A stretch of DNA of 8,807 nt from T1Sed10-7 sp040904745 (GCA_040904745.1 JBBDSW010000062.1:1-8807); one strand, 5' to 3'; shown: positions 1 through 6,494, counted from the first letter of the stretch. The notes: generated by a model from the sequence alone, not told the origin. A program made the numbers and translations.

Positions 1-1726
1 TGACGGTCATCCAGCCGAGCACGTTGTAGAAGCCGTTGGTGTGCTGGCTGACGCCTCGATGGATGTCGACCGCAGCCGCCTTGCCGTGGCTGGTCAGCTC
101 ACGAGCGACCTCGACGAGCTGGTCCTCATCTATGCCGGCGAGCTCGGCCCACCCCGCGACGCTGTGTTCCTGGGAGGTCTCGAGCAGTACCTGCAGGCCG
201 CTCTTCACGCGGGTCCCATCCGGCAAGGTGGTGTCGACGAAGAGGTCGCCGAAGACCGGGACGTCCGTATCGTTGATGTCGACGGGTGTGGGGCGCCCAC
301 CGACCATCGCGACGAAGAACCGCTCCTCGTACTCCCTGGTCTCACCGCTGTCGGGATCGCTGTAGGAACGGCGCTCGGCGGCGGCGAGTGGTCGGCCGTC
401 CACGGTGACATCAGCGGCACGCACCAGGGACCCCGGTTCGCCGTCCACGACCGACACGAGCAGGCTCGCATTGGTCCAGGAGGTCTCCCCGCTAGCCGAC
501 GCTGCGGCCGGGTTCGCCGACGTGAGGAAGTCCGCGTCGTAGCGACCCTCGTCGAGCATCCAGCGGATGAAGCCCATCGCCAGCGCACCGTCCGTTCCTG
601 GCTGCACCGGCAACCACCGCCACGCTTTGCTGGCGGCCGTGCTGAAGCGAGGATCGGCGACGGCGATACGCGTCCTCCCGTTGATGAGGTTGTCGGTGAG
701 GCGCACCGTGCGGTTGGGCGGGCCGTAGTTCGCGGCGAAGATGTTCGCGCCCACGAACAGGATGAACCGGCTGTTCTCCGTGTCGGCCTGCCAGTAGAAC
801 TTCTTGCCGTCACTGAACTTCCCGTGCACGTACTGCTCGCTGATGGCCTTGCCGGTGAAGTACAACGATCCCTGGCACACGGTGGTGTGCCCGTGGGCAT
901 TGACGGAACCGAAGGCCTTGGCGAAGCGCTTGTAGAGGTCGCCGCGGCCATCCTTGAGGCGCCCCCAGGACAGGACCAGCTGGTTGTTCTTCGGGCCGAG
1001 GTCGGGGTGCTCGGGATCGATCAGGACGTCGAGGTGCTCGGCGTGGGTACGGCGGAACTGCTCCACCAAGCTGGCTTTGGACGCGGGGTCCTTCTCGTCC
1101 CAGATGGTCTGCACGTCGGAAGCCATGGCTGCGGCCACCTCGGGGTCGCGAAGCGCCAGCAGGGCACGGAGCCCCTCGACATCGCGCTGCTCCTCCCCCT
1201 CGACCTCAGCGAAGACGCGACCCCCTTCGACGATCTCCCGGATCGCCTGCTCGAAGCTGATCGTCCTCCAGCGGTTCTCACCACGCTTGCCGGCCCGCTT
1301 GAGCACCTTGCGGATCCGGTAGGGGTCGTAGGCGGTCTGCAGGCCGGATTGACCCTTGGGGCACAGCGCGCCGTCCACGGGAGCGGCATCATCCACCCCG
1401 GTCGCGTACGGAAGGTGCGGCAACAGCGTCCACGGGCTGTAGGGGTTGCCGTCGATCTTGGTCACCACACCGTCCTGCAGCTTGGCGCGGATCCCGCAGC
1501 CGGTGTTGCACTGCAGACAGGACGACAGGATGTGGTTGTCGGCCAGGTCGAGTCCGTAGGGCGCGTTCGGCCGGCCGCCGACCATCACGCCACCGTCGTT
1601 CGAGAAAGCCAACGCCCGCCCGGCGGGACCGAGCGCGAGCCAGCTTCCTAGCATCGCCCCACCCGCGAGGAAGCCGCGGCGTGAGAGGCCATCCGGGGTG
1701 GACGCAGGCTGGTCAGTCGTCGACAT
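1..1726 (-). CDS. Tat-exported molybdopterin oxidoreductase catalytic subunit (CISM/DMSO reductase superfamily), 3' part missing
   Basis: Partial: 575 codons are open from the ATG at 1726 to the left edge. The start is supported by a purine-rich AAAGGGG seven bases upstream and a 14-base overlap with the preceding NrfD gene, which implies translational coupling. A Tat signal opens the protein (SRRGFLAGG, twin arginines at residues 16-17, hydrophobic stretch to about 40, ALA before the likely cut). A [4Fe-4S] motif follows at C70, C73, C77 and C122 (CLQCNTGC ... CPKG). Cys284, in GHTTVCQGS, is the best candidate for the molybdenum ligand. VQPGTDGALAMGF (374-386) is a typical molybdopterin-guanine-dinucleotide-binding segment. 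A long charged insertion at about 172-245 is like that of tetrathionate, selenate and arsenate reductase-type enzymes (TtrA, SrdA, ArrA). It should act outside the membrane with the two subunits encoded upstream. The substrate is not determinable: polysulfide, thiosulfate, tetrathionate, selenate or arsenate are all possible. Confidence 0.9.
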   Translation of the reverse strand, partial: MSTTDQPASTPDGLSRRGFLAGGAMLGSWLALGPAGRALAFSNDGGVMVGGRPNAPYGLDLADNHILSSCLQCNTGCGIRAKLQDGVVTKIDGNPYSPWTLLPHLPYATGVDDAAPVDGALCPKGQSGLQTAYDPYRIRKVLKRAGKRGENRWRTISFEQAIREIVEGGRVFAEVEGEEQRDVEGLRALLALRDPEVAAAMASDVQTIWDEKDPASKASLVEQFRRTHAEHLDVLIDPEHPDLGPKNNQLVLSWGRLKDGRGDLYKRFAKAFGSVNAHGHTTVCQGSLYFTGKAISEQYVHGKFSDGKKFYWQADTENSRFILFVGANIFAANYGPPNRTVRLTDNLINGRTRIAVADPRFSTAASKAWRWLPVQPGTDGALAMGFIRWMLDEGRYDADFLTSANPAAASASGETSWTNASLLVSVVDGEPGSLVRAADVTVDGRPLAAAERRSYSDPDSGETREYEERFFVAMVGGRPTPVDINDTDVPVFGDLFVDTTLPDGTRVKSGLQVLLETSQEHSVAGWAELAGIDEDQLVEVARELTSHGKAAAVDIHRGVSQHTNGFYNVLGWMTV

Positions 1727-2933
1727 CGGCGGCCCCTTTCCCAGTGAGTCGGGGTTCGAGCGCGACGCTGACACGCCGTCCCAGGTACATGATCGCCATG
1801 CCCAGGGCCACGCAGAAGAAGGCGACGAGGTACTCCATCGGCGTCGCCTGGTAGACGTAGTCCAACCGCGGGTGCACGAACGCTTCCTGCAGCCCCTCGA
1901 GTTCCGCGACGGCCTGTCCCGGGATCAGCACGTTGAGACGCGAGCTGACGAAGGCGACGGCGATCAGCGCGCTCGCGACGACCCATACCCGCGGACGCCG
2001 GGTCAACAGCAACAGGAATGGGACGACGCCACCGAGCAGGATGTGGACGAGCCAGAAGACCCACCAGTAGGGCCCAGTGAGCACCAGTGACAGCTCCGGC
2101 GAGCTCGCCTGCGGGTTCCAAAGCGCGATCGAGAACTCCGCGAACTCCAGCACGAAGTACACGCTCAGGCCCACGAGGACGGCGATGCGCAGCAACCGCA
2201 ACGCGGACATCGTCTCGTTGCGGACGGGATCACCTTCCACATCCCCGACGACGGCTCGCACGAAGAGCAGTGTCGCTGCGCCAGCCGTCATCGCGGACAC
2301 GAACAACAGGATCGGGAGCAGGGCGCTGTGCCAGTAGGGCTTCGCGTCGACGACGCCGAAGAAGGCGCCGCTCTGACTGGGGACCATGACGATCAGCAGG
2401 GTTCCCAGCACCAACAGCGGCCGTAGCCAGCCACGGTCGGGCCGGTAGGTCAGGAACCACACCAGCGCACATACACCCAGCAGCGCCAGGTAGGTGAAGG
2501 TGTTGAAGGCCATCATGCTGGTGAACGACGGCGTCACCAGGATCCGCCAGGCGCGTTCCATGCGACCCAGATCGAGCCCGACCGCCAGGAGCGAGGGTCC
2601 GACGGTGGCAACCACGAGGACGCAGGCGAGCCGCAGGGATCTCGCGGTGTCGAGGCCCTCCCTGCGGAACAGGTACCCGAGTGCCGAGACGGCGAACGCA
2701 CCGGCCGCGATGCCGACCCCGTGGAAGTAGATCGCGATCCACAACCCCCAGGGCACGTACGAGCCATACCCCGCGGGCAGGTGACCGCCCACGAAACGCA
2801 TCGTGAGGCCGATGAGCCCGAGGACCAACATCACGGCGAAGACGCCCCACAGGGCGCGACGCCAGGGCACGAACGACGCGGGGAAGTCCCCCCGGTGACT
2901 GGTCTCACCCCGGGACCCTGCCGTGACGCTCAT
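1713..2933 (-). CDS. NrfD/PsrC-type integral membrane quinol-interacting subunit
   Basis: 406 residues with about ten hydrophobic helices, near residues 28-48, 61-88, 101-122, 137-161, 170-192, 203-227, 246-272, 288-311, 316-334 and 366-386. This matches the larger NrfD/PolyS reductase C class (PsrC, TtrC, SrdC, DsrP) rather than the eight-helix short form. The family exchanges electrons between membrane quinones and an attached Fe-S subunit without haem. Family-like features include the GxxMERAWR loop near 123-130 and the repeated small-residue and aromatic helices. The ATG at 2933 follows GGGAG with an eight-base gap and lies 13 bases after the Fe-S gene stop. The 3' end overlaps the catalytic-subunit gene by 14 bases. 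It is the middle gene of a B-C-A operon and should be the membrane anchor for the two Tat-exported partners. The family call is firm; direction of electron flow is not shown by the sequence. Confidence 0.92.
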   Translation of the reverse strand: MSVTAGSRGETSHRGDFPASFVPWRRALWGVFAVMLVLGLIGLTMRFVGGHLPAGYGSYVPWGLWIAIYFHGVGIAAGAFAVSALGYLFRREGLDTARSLRLACVLVVATVGPSLLAVGLDLGRMERAWRILVTPSFTSMMAFNTFTYLALLGVCALVWFLTYRPDRGWLRPLLVLGTLLIVMVPSQSGAFFGVVDAKPYWHSALLPILLFVSAMTAGAATLLFVRAVVGDVEGDPVRNETMSALRLLRIAVLVGLSVYFVLEFAEFSIALWNPQASSPELSLVLTGPYWWVFWLVHILLGGVVPFLLLLTRRPRVWVVASALIAVAFVSSRLNVLIPGQAVAELEGLQEAFVHPRLDYVYQATPMEYLVAFFCVALGMAIMYLGRRVSVALEPRLTGKGAADVDD

Positions 2934-2946
2934 CAGGTGCGCTCCC

Positions 2947-3933
2947 TCAGACGATGTAGTACACGCGGGGCTTGGTGCCCATATGTGGCAGGAGGGTCTG
3001 AACGTTGTTCTTGGTGATCAGTTCGGTGACCAAGCTGTCCGGATCGTTGGCGTCGCCGAAGTAGGTAGCCCGACCGATACAGGACGTCGCGCACTTGGGT
3101 AGCTGCCCGACCTCGAGTCGGTGCAGGCAGAAGTGGCACTTGCGCGCGTTGCCCTCCGGAGACGCGTGGTCCTCCCGCACCCAGGCCTTGCCGTACTCGT
3201 TGCTCGGCTGCTCCATCCAGGGAGCCTGGGCACCGAAGACGACCGTCTCCATGCCCTCCGACCCCTCAGCGACCTCCGCGACGTACGACTCGCCGAAATC
3301 GCTGGTGCGCGCACCGTAGGGGCAGGCGGTGAGGCAGTACCGGCAGCCGATACACCGGTCGTAGTCGATCGCCACGATGCCATCGGCACGTTTCCAGGTC
3401 GCGTTCACCGGGCAGACGGGCACGCAAGGAGGCTCGTCGCACTGCATACAGGGGCGTGGCGTGAACCGCCGTTGGACGTTCGGGTACTCGCCGAACTCCT
3501 CCTCGATCACCGGCCGGTACACCACGCCCGGTGGCAGGTTGTTCTCCGCGACACAGGCGATCGTGCACGCGTGACACCCGACACACTTGCGGGTGTCGAT
3601 CACCATGATCCAGCTTCGCTCCTCCACCGGCTTGGCCATGGCCCGCTTGAGATCGCGCTGCATGCGCAGCAGCACGTCCTCGTCCGCCTCGGCAGGCACG
3701 TTGTCGAGCACCGTCAGCTGGCGGATGGTCTCCTCGCCGGTCGGATCCTCGATCGCCTCCGTCCGTCGGGCGTGGAGGACGCCGGTGGACGCGACCGCGA
3801 TGGCCCCGCCAACCAGGCCACCTGCCCGGACGACCTCTCGACGGCTCAGCAGCCGCGCGTCGTCTTCGTCGCGGACCGGCTCGGGGCGTGGTTCGTCCTC
3901 CACTGCGTCGCCACCACCCGGGTCTCGGTGCAT
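2947..3933 (-). CDS. Tat-exported 4x[4Fe-4S] ferredoxin-like electron-transfer subunit (DsrO/TtrB/PsrB type)
   Basis: 328 residues from the ATG at 3933, chosen because AGAGGAGGGA lies just upstream and a twin-arginine signal follows naturally (SRRE at about 30-33, then a hydrophobic segment at about 38-52). The frame stays open upstream to 4188, but an earlier start would place 85 low-complexity residues before the signal and run into the MerR promoter. Sixteen cysteines form the four classical clusters: C117/C120/C123/C127, C162/C165/C170/C174, C194/C197/C200/C204 and C266/C269/C281/C285. The order CVGCHACTIAC, CMQCDEPPC, CIGCRYCLTACPYGAR and CHFC...CATSC is diagnostic of CISM B subunits. 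It carries electrons between the NrfD membrane protein and the molybdopterin subunit outside the cytoplasm. It is the first gene of the minus-strand operon. The glutamate right after the arginine pair is slightly unusual for a Tat motif. Confidence 0.93.
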   Translation of the reverse strand: MHRDPGGGDAVEDEPRPEPVRDEDDARLLSRREVVRAGGLVGGAIAVASTGVLHARRTEAIEDPTGEETIRQLTVLDNVPAEADEDVLLRMQRDLKRAMAKPVEERSWIMVIDTRKCVGCHACTIACVAENNLPPGVVYRPVIEEEFGEYPNVQRRFTPRPCMQCDEPPCVPVCPVNATWKRADGIVAIDYDRCIGCRYCLTACPYGARTSDFGESYVAEVAEGSEGMETVVFGAQAPWMEQPSNEYGKAWVREDHASPEGNARKCHFCLHRLEVGQLPKCATSCIGRATYFGDANDPDSLVTELITKNNVQTLLPHMGTKPRVYYIV

Positions 3934-4063
3934 CACCGACTCCCTCCTCTTCTCCCCATCACCACCCGGTTGCCCTTCACCAGGTGGCAGGCTCATGCAA
4001 CCGCTCATTGCCGGGGCAGGGCCGAAAGACCCTTCTTCGCGAGCAAGCCACGCAGGTCGGCTT
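3934..4063. promoter_or_regulatory. Divergent intergenic region upstream of the molybdoenzyme operon
   Basis: This is the left part of the 166-base gap between two divergent start codons (3933 minus, 4100 plus). The promoter of the minus-strand operon must lie here or under the MerR operator, but I see no convincing -35/-10 pair. A good Shine-Dalgarno sequence for the Fe-S gene sits at 3941-3950 (AGAGGAGGGA read on the minus strand). A weak inverted repeat (ACCACCCGG / CCAGGTGGC, seven of nine pairing) spans about 3961-3988. No open frame here has coding character independent of the flanking genes. Confidence 0.5.
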
Positions 4064-4064
4064 G
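4044..4064. repeat. Second inverted repeat overlapping the MerR-gene -35
   Basis: CAAGCC (4044-4049) and GGCTTG (4059-4064) form a perfect six-base inverted repeat with nine bases between. Its right arm covers the first bases of the TTGACC -35 element. The spacing puts the arm centres about one and a half helical turns apart, so it could be an operator. It could also be chance in GC-rich DNA. Confidence 0.35.
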
Positions 4065-4092
4065 ACCCTCCAGTGGGTGGAGGGTCTAGCTT
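4062..4092 (+). promoter_or_regulatory. MerR-type promoter/operator with 19-bp spacer
   Basis: The -35 is TTGACC (4062-4067) and the -10 is TAGCTT (4087-4092), separated by 19 bases. That over-long spacer is the hallmark of promoters activated by MerR proteins through DNA twisting. Inside it lies a perfect nine-base inverted repeat, GACCCTCCA (4064-4072) and TGGAGGGTC (4078-4086), with five bases between. It stands directly ahead of a gene encoding a MerR protein, so autoregulation of the plus-strand operon is the simplest reading. The expected transcription start (six to eight bases after the -10) falls at about 4098-4100, on the ATG itself. Confidence 0.85.
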
Positions 4093-4099
4093 CGCCGGC

Positions 4100-4585
4100 A
4101 TGATGAACGCACCCACCACCAGCCCAGCAAGCGCCGCCGATCGGATGACGATCGGCGAACTCGCCACGCGCAGCGGTGTCCCGGTCAAGACGATCCGGTT
4201 CTACGACGAGGAGCAGCTGCTCTCCGGCGTCGAGCGCAGCCCGGCGGGCTACCGCCTGTTCGATCCGAGCCACCTGCGCCGGCTCCGCCTGATCCGAGCG
4301 ATGCGTTCCCTCGACCTGCCCCTCGCGGAGGTCCGGGTCCTCGTCGAGGTCGCCTTCGTCGAGGACTGCGGCCGCTTCGAGGCCCGGCTCGCAGAGCAGG
4401 TGGACCGTCGACGCAGCGACGTCGACCGGGCGATCGAGGAGCTGACCGAGCTGCGTTCCACCCTGGAGGCCCTCGCCCAACGGCTGGACCGTGCGGCGTC
4501 GCCGTGCCACGACGCCGACGGCTGCCCCGCGGACGAGTGCACGAGCTGCCACATCATCGACGACTGGGAGGACACGTCACCATGA
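4100..4585 (+). CDS. MerR-family transcriptional regulator with C-terminal cysteine cluster
   Basis: 161 residues from the ATG at 4100 (a second in-frame ATG follows at 4103). There is no Shine-Dalgarno sequence, and the -10 ends only seven bases upstream, so the mRNA is probably leaderless. Residues 16-84 are a classic MerR winged helix: MTIGELATRSGVPVKTIRFY, then a GYRLFDPSHLRRL wing and LPLAEVRVLV. A long dimerisation helix runs from about 91 to 133. C90 lies at the start of that helix, roughly where metal-sensing MerR proteins such as ZntR, PbrR and CadR place their first cysteine. The tail holds C136, C142, C147 and C150 plus histidines. This suggests sensing of a soft metal, metalloid or thiol oxidant. 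However, the C90-C136 gap is longer than in ZntR, so the ligand is unknown. Its stop overlaps the next start (ATGA), so the two genes are coupled. Confidence 0.92.
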   Translation: MMNAPTTSPASAADRMTIGELATRSGVPVKTIRFYDEEQLLSGVERSPAGYRLFDPSHLRRLRLIRAMRSLDLPLAEVRVLVEVAFVEDCGRFEARLAEQVDRRRSDVDRAIEELTELRSTLEALAQRLDRAASPCHDADGCPADECTSCHIIDDWEDTSP

Positions 4586-5187
4586 CAACGACCGACACCA
4601 TCACGCTGCCGCTCACCGATCCGGCGAGCGCACCCCTGAGCCGGCTCGACCTCGAGCATGCCGCGATCGGCGCGGCCGTCGGTGCCGGCTGCCGCCCCTG
4701 CCTCACCCATCACCTCGGCGTGGCCCGTGAGGAGGGCATGGAAGACGACCGGATCCGCTGGGTGCTCGACACCGCTTCGCAGTCACTGGCCAGCGCCCGT
4801 GACAGCTTCGGACGTCACGCAGCCGGACTCCTCGGCGACGATCTGTCCCCAGAGCATCCGGCCGAGCCGGTCGACGGGCCGCTGGCGGCGCTGGCGGCGC
4901 TGGTCGGGCTGGGAGTCGCCGTCGGCGGCAACGCGGTCGAGCTCGCACGAGCCCACCTCGACCGCCTCGGTTCGCTCGGGATCACCGAACGCGACCGGAA
5001 GCGGGCCGTGAACCTGGCTCGTACCGTGCAGCGCACCGCTGGAGAGCTGACGGCGTCCGGGGTCGCCGCCGACGACCCCGGGGCGCAGGCGGCAGGGTCG
5101 GCCGGCGGGAGCGGGTGTTGCGGTGGACCGGCGCCCGGTCCGGCGGCCGACGACAGCGGGACGTCCGGGGGCGGCTGCTGCGGATGA
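4582..5187 (+). CDS. AhpD/carboxymuconolactone-decarboxylase-like protein with Cys-Cys tail
   Basis: 201 residues from the ATG at 4582, overlapping the MerR stop by four bases, with GGGAGG at 4566-4571 as ribosome binding site. Residues 22-63 match the AhpD core: E25, C37-x-x-C40 (GCRPC) and H44. The spacing is the same as in the catalytic Glu-Cys-Cys-His set of mycobacterial AhpD, a lipoyl-dependent peroxidase partner. A second helical half at about 101-152 resembles AhpD but lacks cysteines. The C-terminus is a Gly/Ala-rich linker carrying two cysteine pairs, C179-C180 and C199-C200, and ends in GGGCCG. This tail is not part of the normal family. A role in disulfide or peroxide chemistry is likely from the CxxC. 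The tail could bind metal or an Fe-S cluster, or relay thiols to the neighbouring proteins that share it. Confidence 0.85.
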   Translation: MTTTDTITLPLTDPASAPLSRLDLEHAAIGAAVGAGCRPCLTHHLGVAREEGMEDDRIRWVLDTASQSLASARDSFGRHAAGLLGDDLSPEHPAEPVDGPLAALAALVGLGVAVGGNAVELARAHLDRLGSLGITERDRKRAVNLARTVQRTAGELTASGVAADDPGAQAAGSAGGSGCCGGPAPGPAADDSGTSGGGCCG

Positions 5188-5295
5188 GCCGGACGGAGCG
5201 GGTGGGCTGTACGATCCGTAAGAACCGTCCAACGCGCCTGCGGCACGGGACGCTCCGTGTCAGATCGCGCCCGCTCCGGCCGGAAGATCCTGGCG

Positions 5296-5682
5296 ATGAC
5301 CCCCACCGACGTTGCGACATCGACCATCGCTCCGACGAGCGTGCGCGATGCTGCGAACCGCTTCGCCGAAGCCTTGGCGAGCACCGACGCCTTCCTCCGT
5401 CTTGAGACGGCCCAGGACACGCTGCTGCACGACGAGGCTGCCCAAGGTGCAGTCGCACAGCTCCAGGAGCTGCACCAGCAGCTTGGCTGGCGCGCCCGTG
5501 CGGGTGCGCTGACCGAGGTCGAGCAGGCGCGGCTGGCCGAGCTGGAGCAGACGCTCTCGGACCAGCCGGCGGTGCGCGAGCTCGAGGCTGCGCAGCTCCA
5601 GATCCAGGAAGAGGCGGGGGCGGCGGCGGCGGTGCTCGTCGAGGCCGCAGGTGTCGGCTTCCCCGGCGGCGGCTGCTGCTGA
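5296..5682 (+). CDS. YlbF-like helical protein ending in GGGCC
   Basis: 128 residues from the ATG at 5296, preferred for GGAAG nine bases upstream. A GTG at 5257 would add 13 residues and is the alternative. The protein is nearly all helix (about residues 16-66 and 73-120), rich in Ala, Gln, Glu and Leu. Its layout of two long helices around a short loop (RARAGALTEVEQARL) is that of the Com_YlbF family, which includes YlbF and YmcA of Bacillus subtilis. Its only cysteines are the last two residues, C127 and C128, after a Gly-rich linker. In Bacillus the YlbF-YmcA-YaaT complex binds [4Fe-4S] clusters and assists RNase Y and phosphorelay control. Whether that applies here is inference. It is the third gene of the plus-strand module, 108 bases after the AhpD-like gene. 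Confidence 0.75.
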   Translation: MTPTDVATSTIAPTSVRDAANRFAEALASTDAFLRLETAQDTLLHDEAAQGAVAQLQELHQQLGWRARAGALTEVEQARLAELEQTLSDQPAVRELEAAQLQIQEEAGAAAAVLVEAAGVGFPGGGCC

Positions 5683-5703
5683 CCGACACGATCGGAGCGC
5701 ACG

Positions 5704-6069
5704 ATGGACACGGCCCTGGAACAGGCCACACACCAGCTCGCGGACGCACTGAGAGCCAGCGAGCCGGTGATCGGCCTGCGTGAGGCGGAATCGACGCTGC
5801 ACGCCCAGCCGGCGTCGCTCGCGCTGCTCAAGCAGACCCAGCGGATCCAGCGGCGTCTCCAAGCGGCCCAGCAGCGCGGCGACGCCCCACCGCCGGGCGT
5901 CCTCGAGCAGCTCCAGCAGGCACACGAGGCCGCGACCGCCGACGCCACGATCATGGCGTTCGCGCAGGCGCAGCAGGAAGCGCAGGCCCAGATGGCCGAG
6001 CTCAACGACGACCTCAGCGAAGCCCTCGGTATGGACTTCGCATCACTCACCGGCCGATCAGGCTGCTGA
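5704..6069 (+). CDS. Second YlbF-like helical protein, single C-terminal cysteine
   Basis: 121 residues. The ATG at 5704 has GGAG at 5694-5697 and lies 21 bases after the first YlbF-like gene. The fold is again a helical hairpin: about residues 1-57, a short PPPG loop near 62-64, and a second helix to about 109. It is rich in Gln and Ala. It looks like a diverged paralogue of the gene before it, since helices and linker fall in the same places, but the residues differ enough to suggest an old duplication or a heteromeric pair like YlbF/YmcA. Its only cysteine is the last residue, C121, in TGRSGC. The function is unknown. The close spacing suggests it is made together with, and may bind, the first YlbF-like protein. 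Family assignment is by pattern and less certain than for its neighbour. Confidence 0.72.
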   Translation: MDTALEQATHQLADALRASEPVIGLREAESTLHAQPASLALLKQTQRIQRRLQAAQQRGDAPPPGVLEQLQQAHEAATADATIMAFAQAQQEAQAQMAELNDDLSEALGMDFASLTGRSGC

Positions 6070-6089
6070 CCCGAACCGGAGCCGATGTC

Positions 6090-6317
6090 ATGCCCGTGTA
6101 CGCGTACAGATGTTCCCACTGCAGCGCCGAGCTCGAGGTGCGCGCCAGCGTCGCCGAGAAGACCGCGGGCCTCTCCCCCACCTGCGACCACTGCGGCAGC
6201 ACCGACCTGCGCCAGCAGTTCAGAGCGGTCGGGCTCATCGGCACCGCCAGCGCTCCGGCGTCGGCCCGGATGCCGGCCGGCTGCGGGCCGGTGGGCTGCG
6301 GCCCCGTCGGCTGCTGA
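6090..6317 (+). CDS. FmdB-family zinc-ribbon protein with repeated GCGPV tail
   Basis: 75 residues. The ATG at 6090 follows GGAG at 6078-6081 and lies 20 bases after the second YlbF-like gene. The start MPVYAYRCSHC and the later CDHCGS give C8/C11 and C32/C35, a single zinc ribbon typical of the FmdB regulatory-protein family (Pfam CxxC_CxxC_SSSS). The rest is a flexible Ala/Pro stretch ending in a tandem GCGPV unit, which places C65, C70 and C75 exactly five residues apart, with C75 the last residue. Small FmdB proteins often sit in metabolic or redox operons and their role is poorly defined. Here the cysteine tail matches the three genes upstream, so it probably belongs to the same assembly. 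Confidence 0.88.
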   Translation: MPVYAYRCSHCSAELEVRASVAEKTAGLSPTCDHCGSTDLRQQFRAVGLIGTASAPASARMPAGCGPVGCGPVGC

Positions 6318-6494
6318 CCCTCGAGGTGGTAGCCATCGAGTGCGGGCGTGGGGTCAGTAGCGCGGGGCGATGGCCTCTACCTCCTCACGGGTCCAGGGCG
6401 TACGACTCGGCGGACAGACCAGCCAGGCCAGCGATACGGCCGGCTGTGTCCGGCGATCCCGCCACTGCCGGATCGCCGTGCGAAGGAGAGTGGG
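6318..6494 (+). promoter_or_regulatory. Intergenic leader before the ferredoxin-reductase gene, with competing stem-loops
   Basis: This 177-base gap has no convincing gene. Near its right end lies a nine-base perfect inverted repeat, CGGCGATCC (6451-6459) and GGATCGCCG (6470-6478), with a ten-base loop. It sits four bases ahead of AAGGAG (6483-6488), the ribosome binding site of the next gene. A smaller stem, GCCGG (6439-6443) with CCGGC (6450-6454), shares bases with it, so only one can form at a time. The arrangement could tune translation. There is no U-run, so it is not a standard terminator. No clear promoter is visible. Confidence 0.4.

Noticed and set aside
41..1651. 536-codon open frame on the plus strand opposite the molybdoenzyme gene
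   Set aside because: It is antisense to a minus-strand frame with clear Tat, [4Fe-4S] and molybdopterin motifs. Its own translation is biased and matches no family. GC-rich codon bias keeps the opposite frame open.
3121..4065. 314-codon plus-strand open frame
   Set aside because: It is antisense to the four-cluster Fe-S subunit gene, and its composition shows no recognisable domain.
3934..4188. 85-residue N-terminal extension of the Fe-S subunit
   Set aside because: It would cover the MerR promoter and start codon and displace the Tat signal. A strong Shine-Dalgarno precedes the ATG at 3933.
4879..4905. Tandem CTGGCGGCG units
   Set aside because: They encode an ordinary Leu-Ala-Ala helix inside the AhpD-like protein and do not look like a separate element.
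5191..5230. GGACGG / CCGTCC inverted repeat after the AhpD-like gene as a terminator
   Set aside because: The stem is only six bases with a 28-base loop and there is no T-run. It is easily expected by chance at this GC content.
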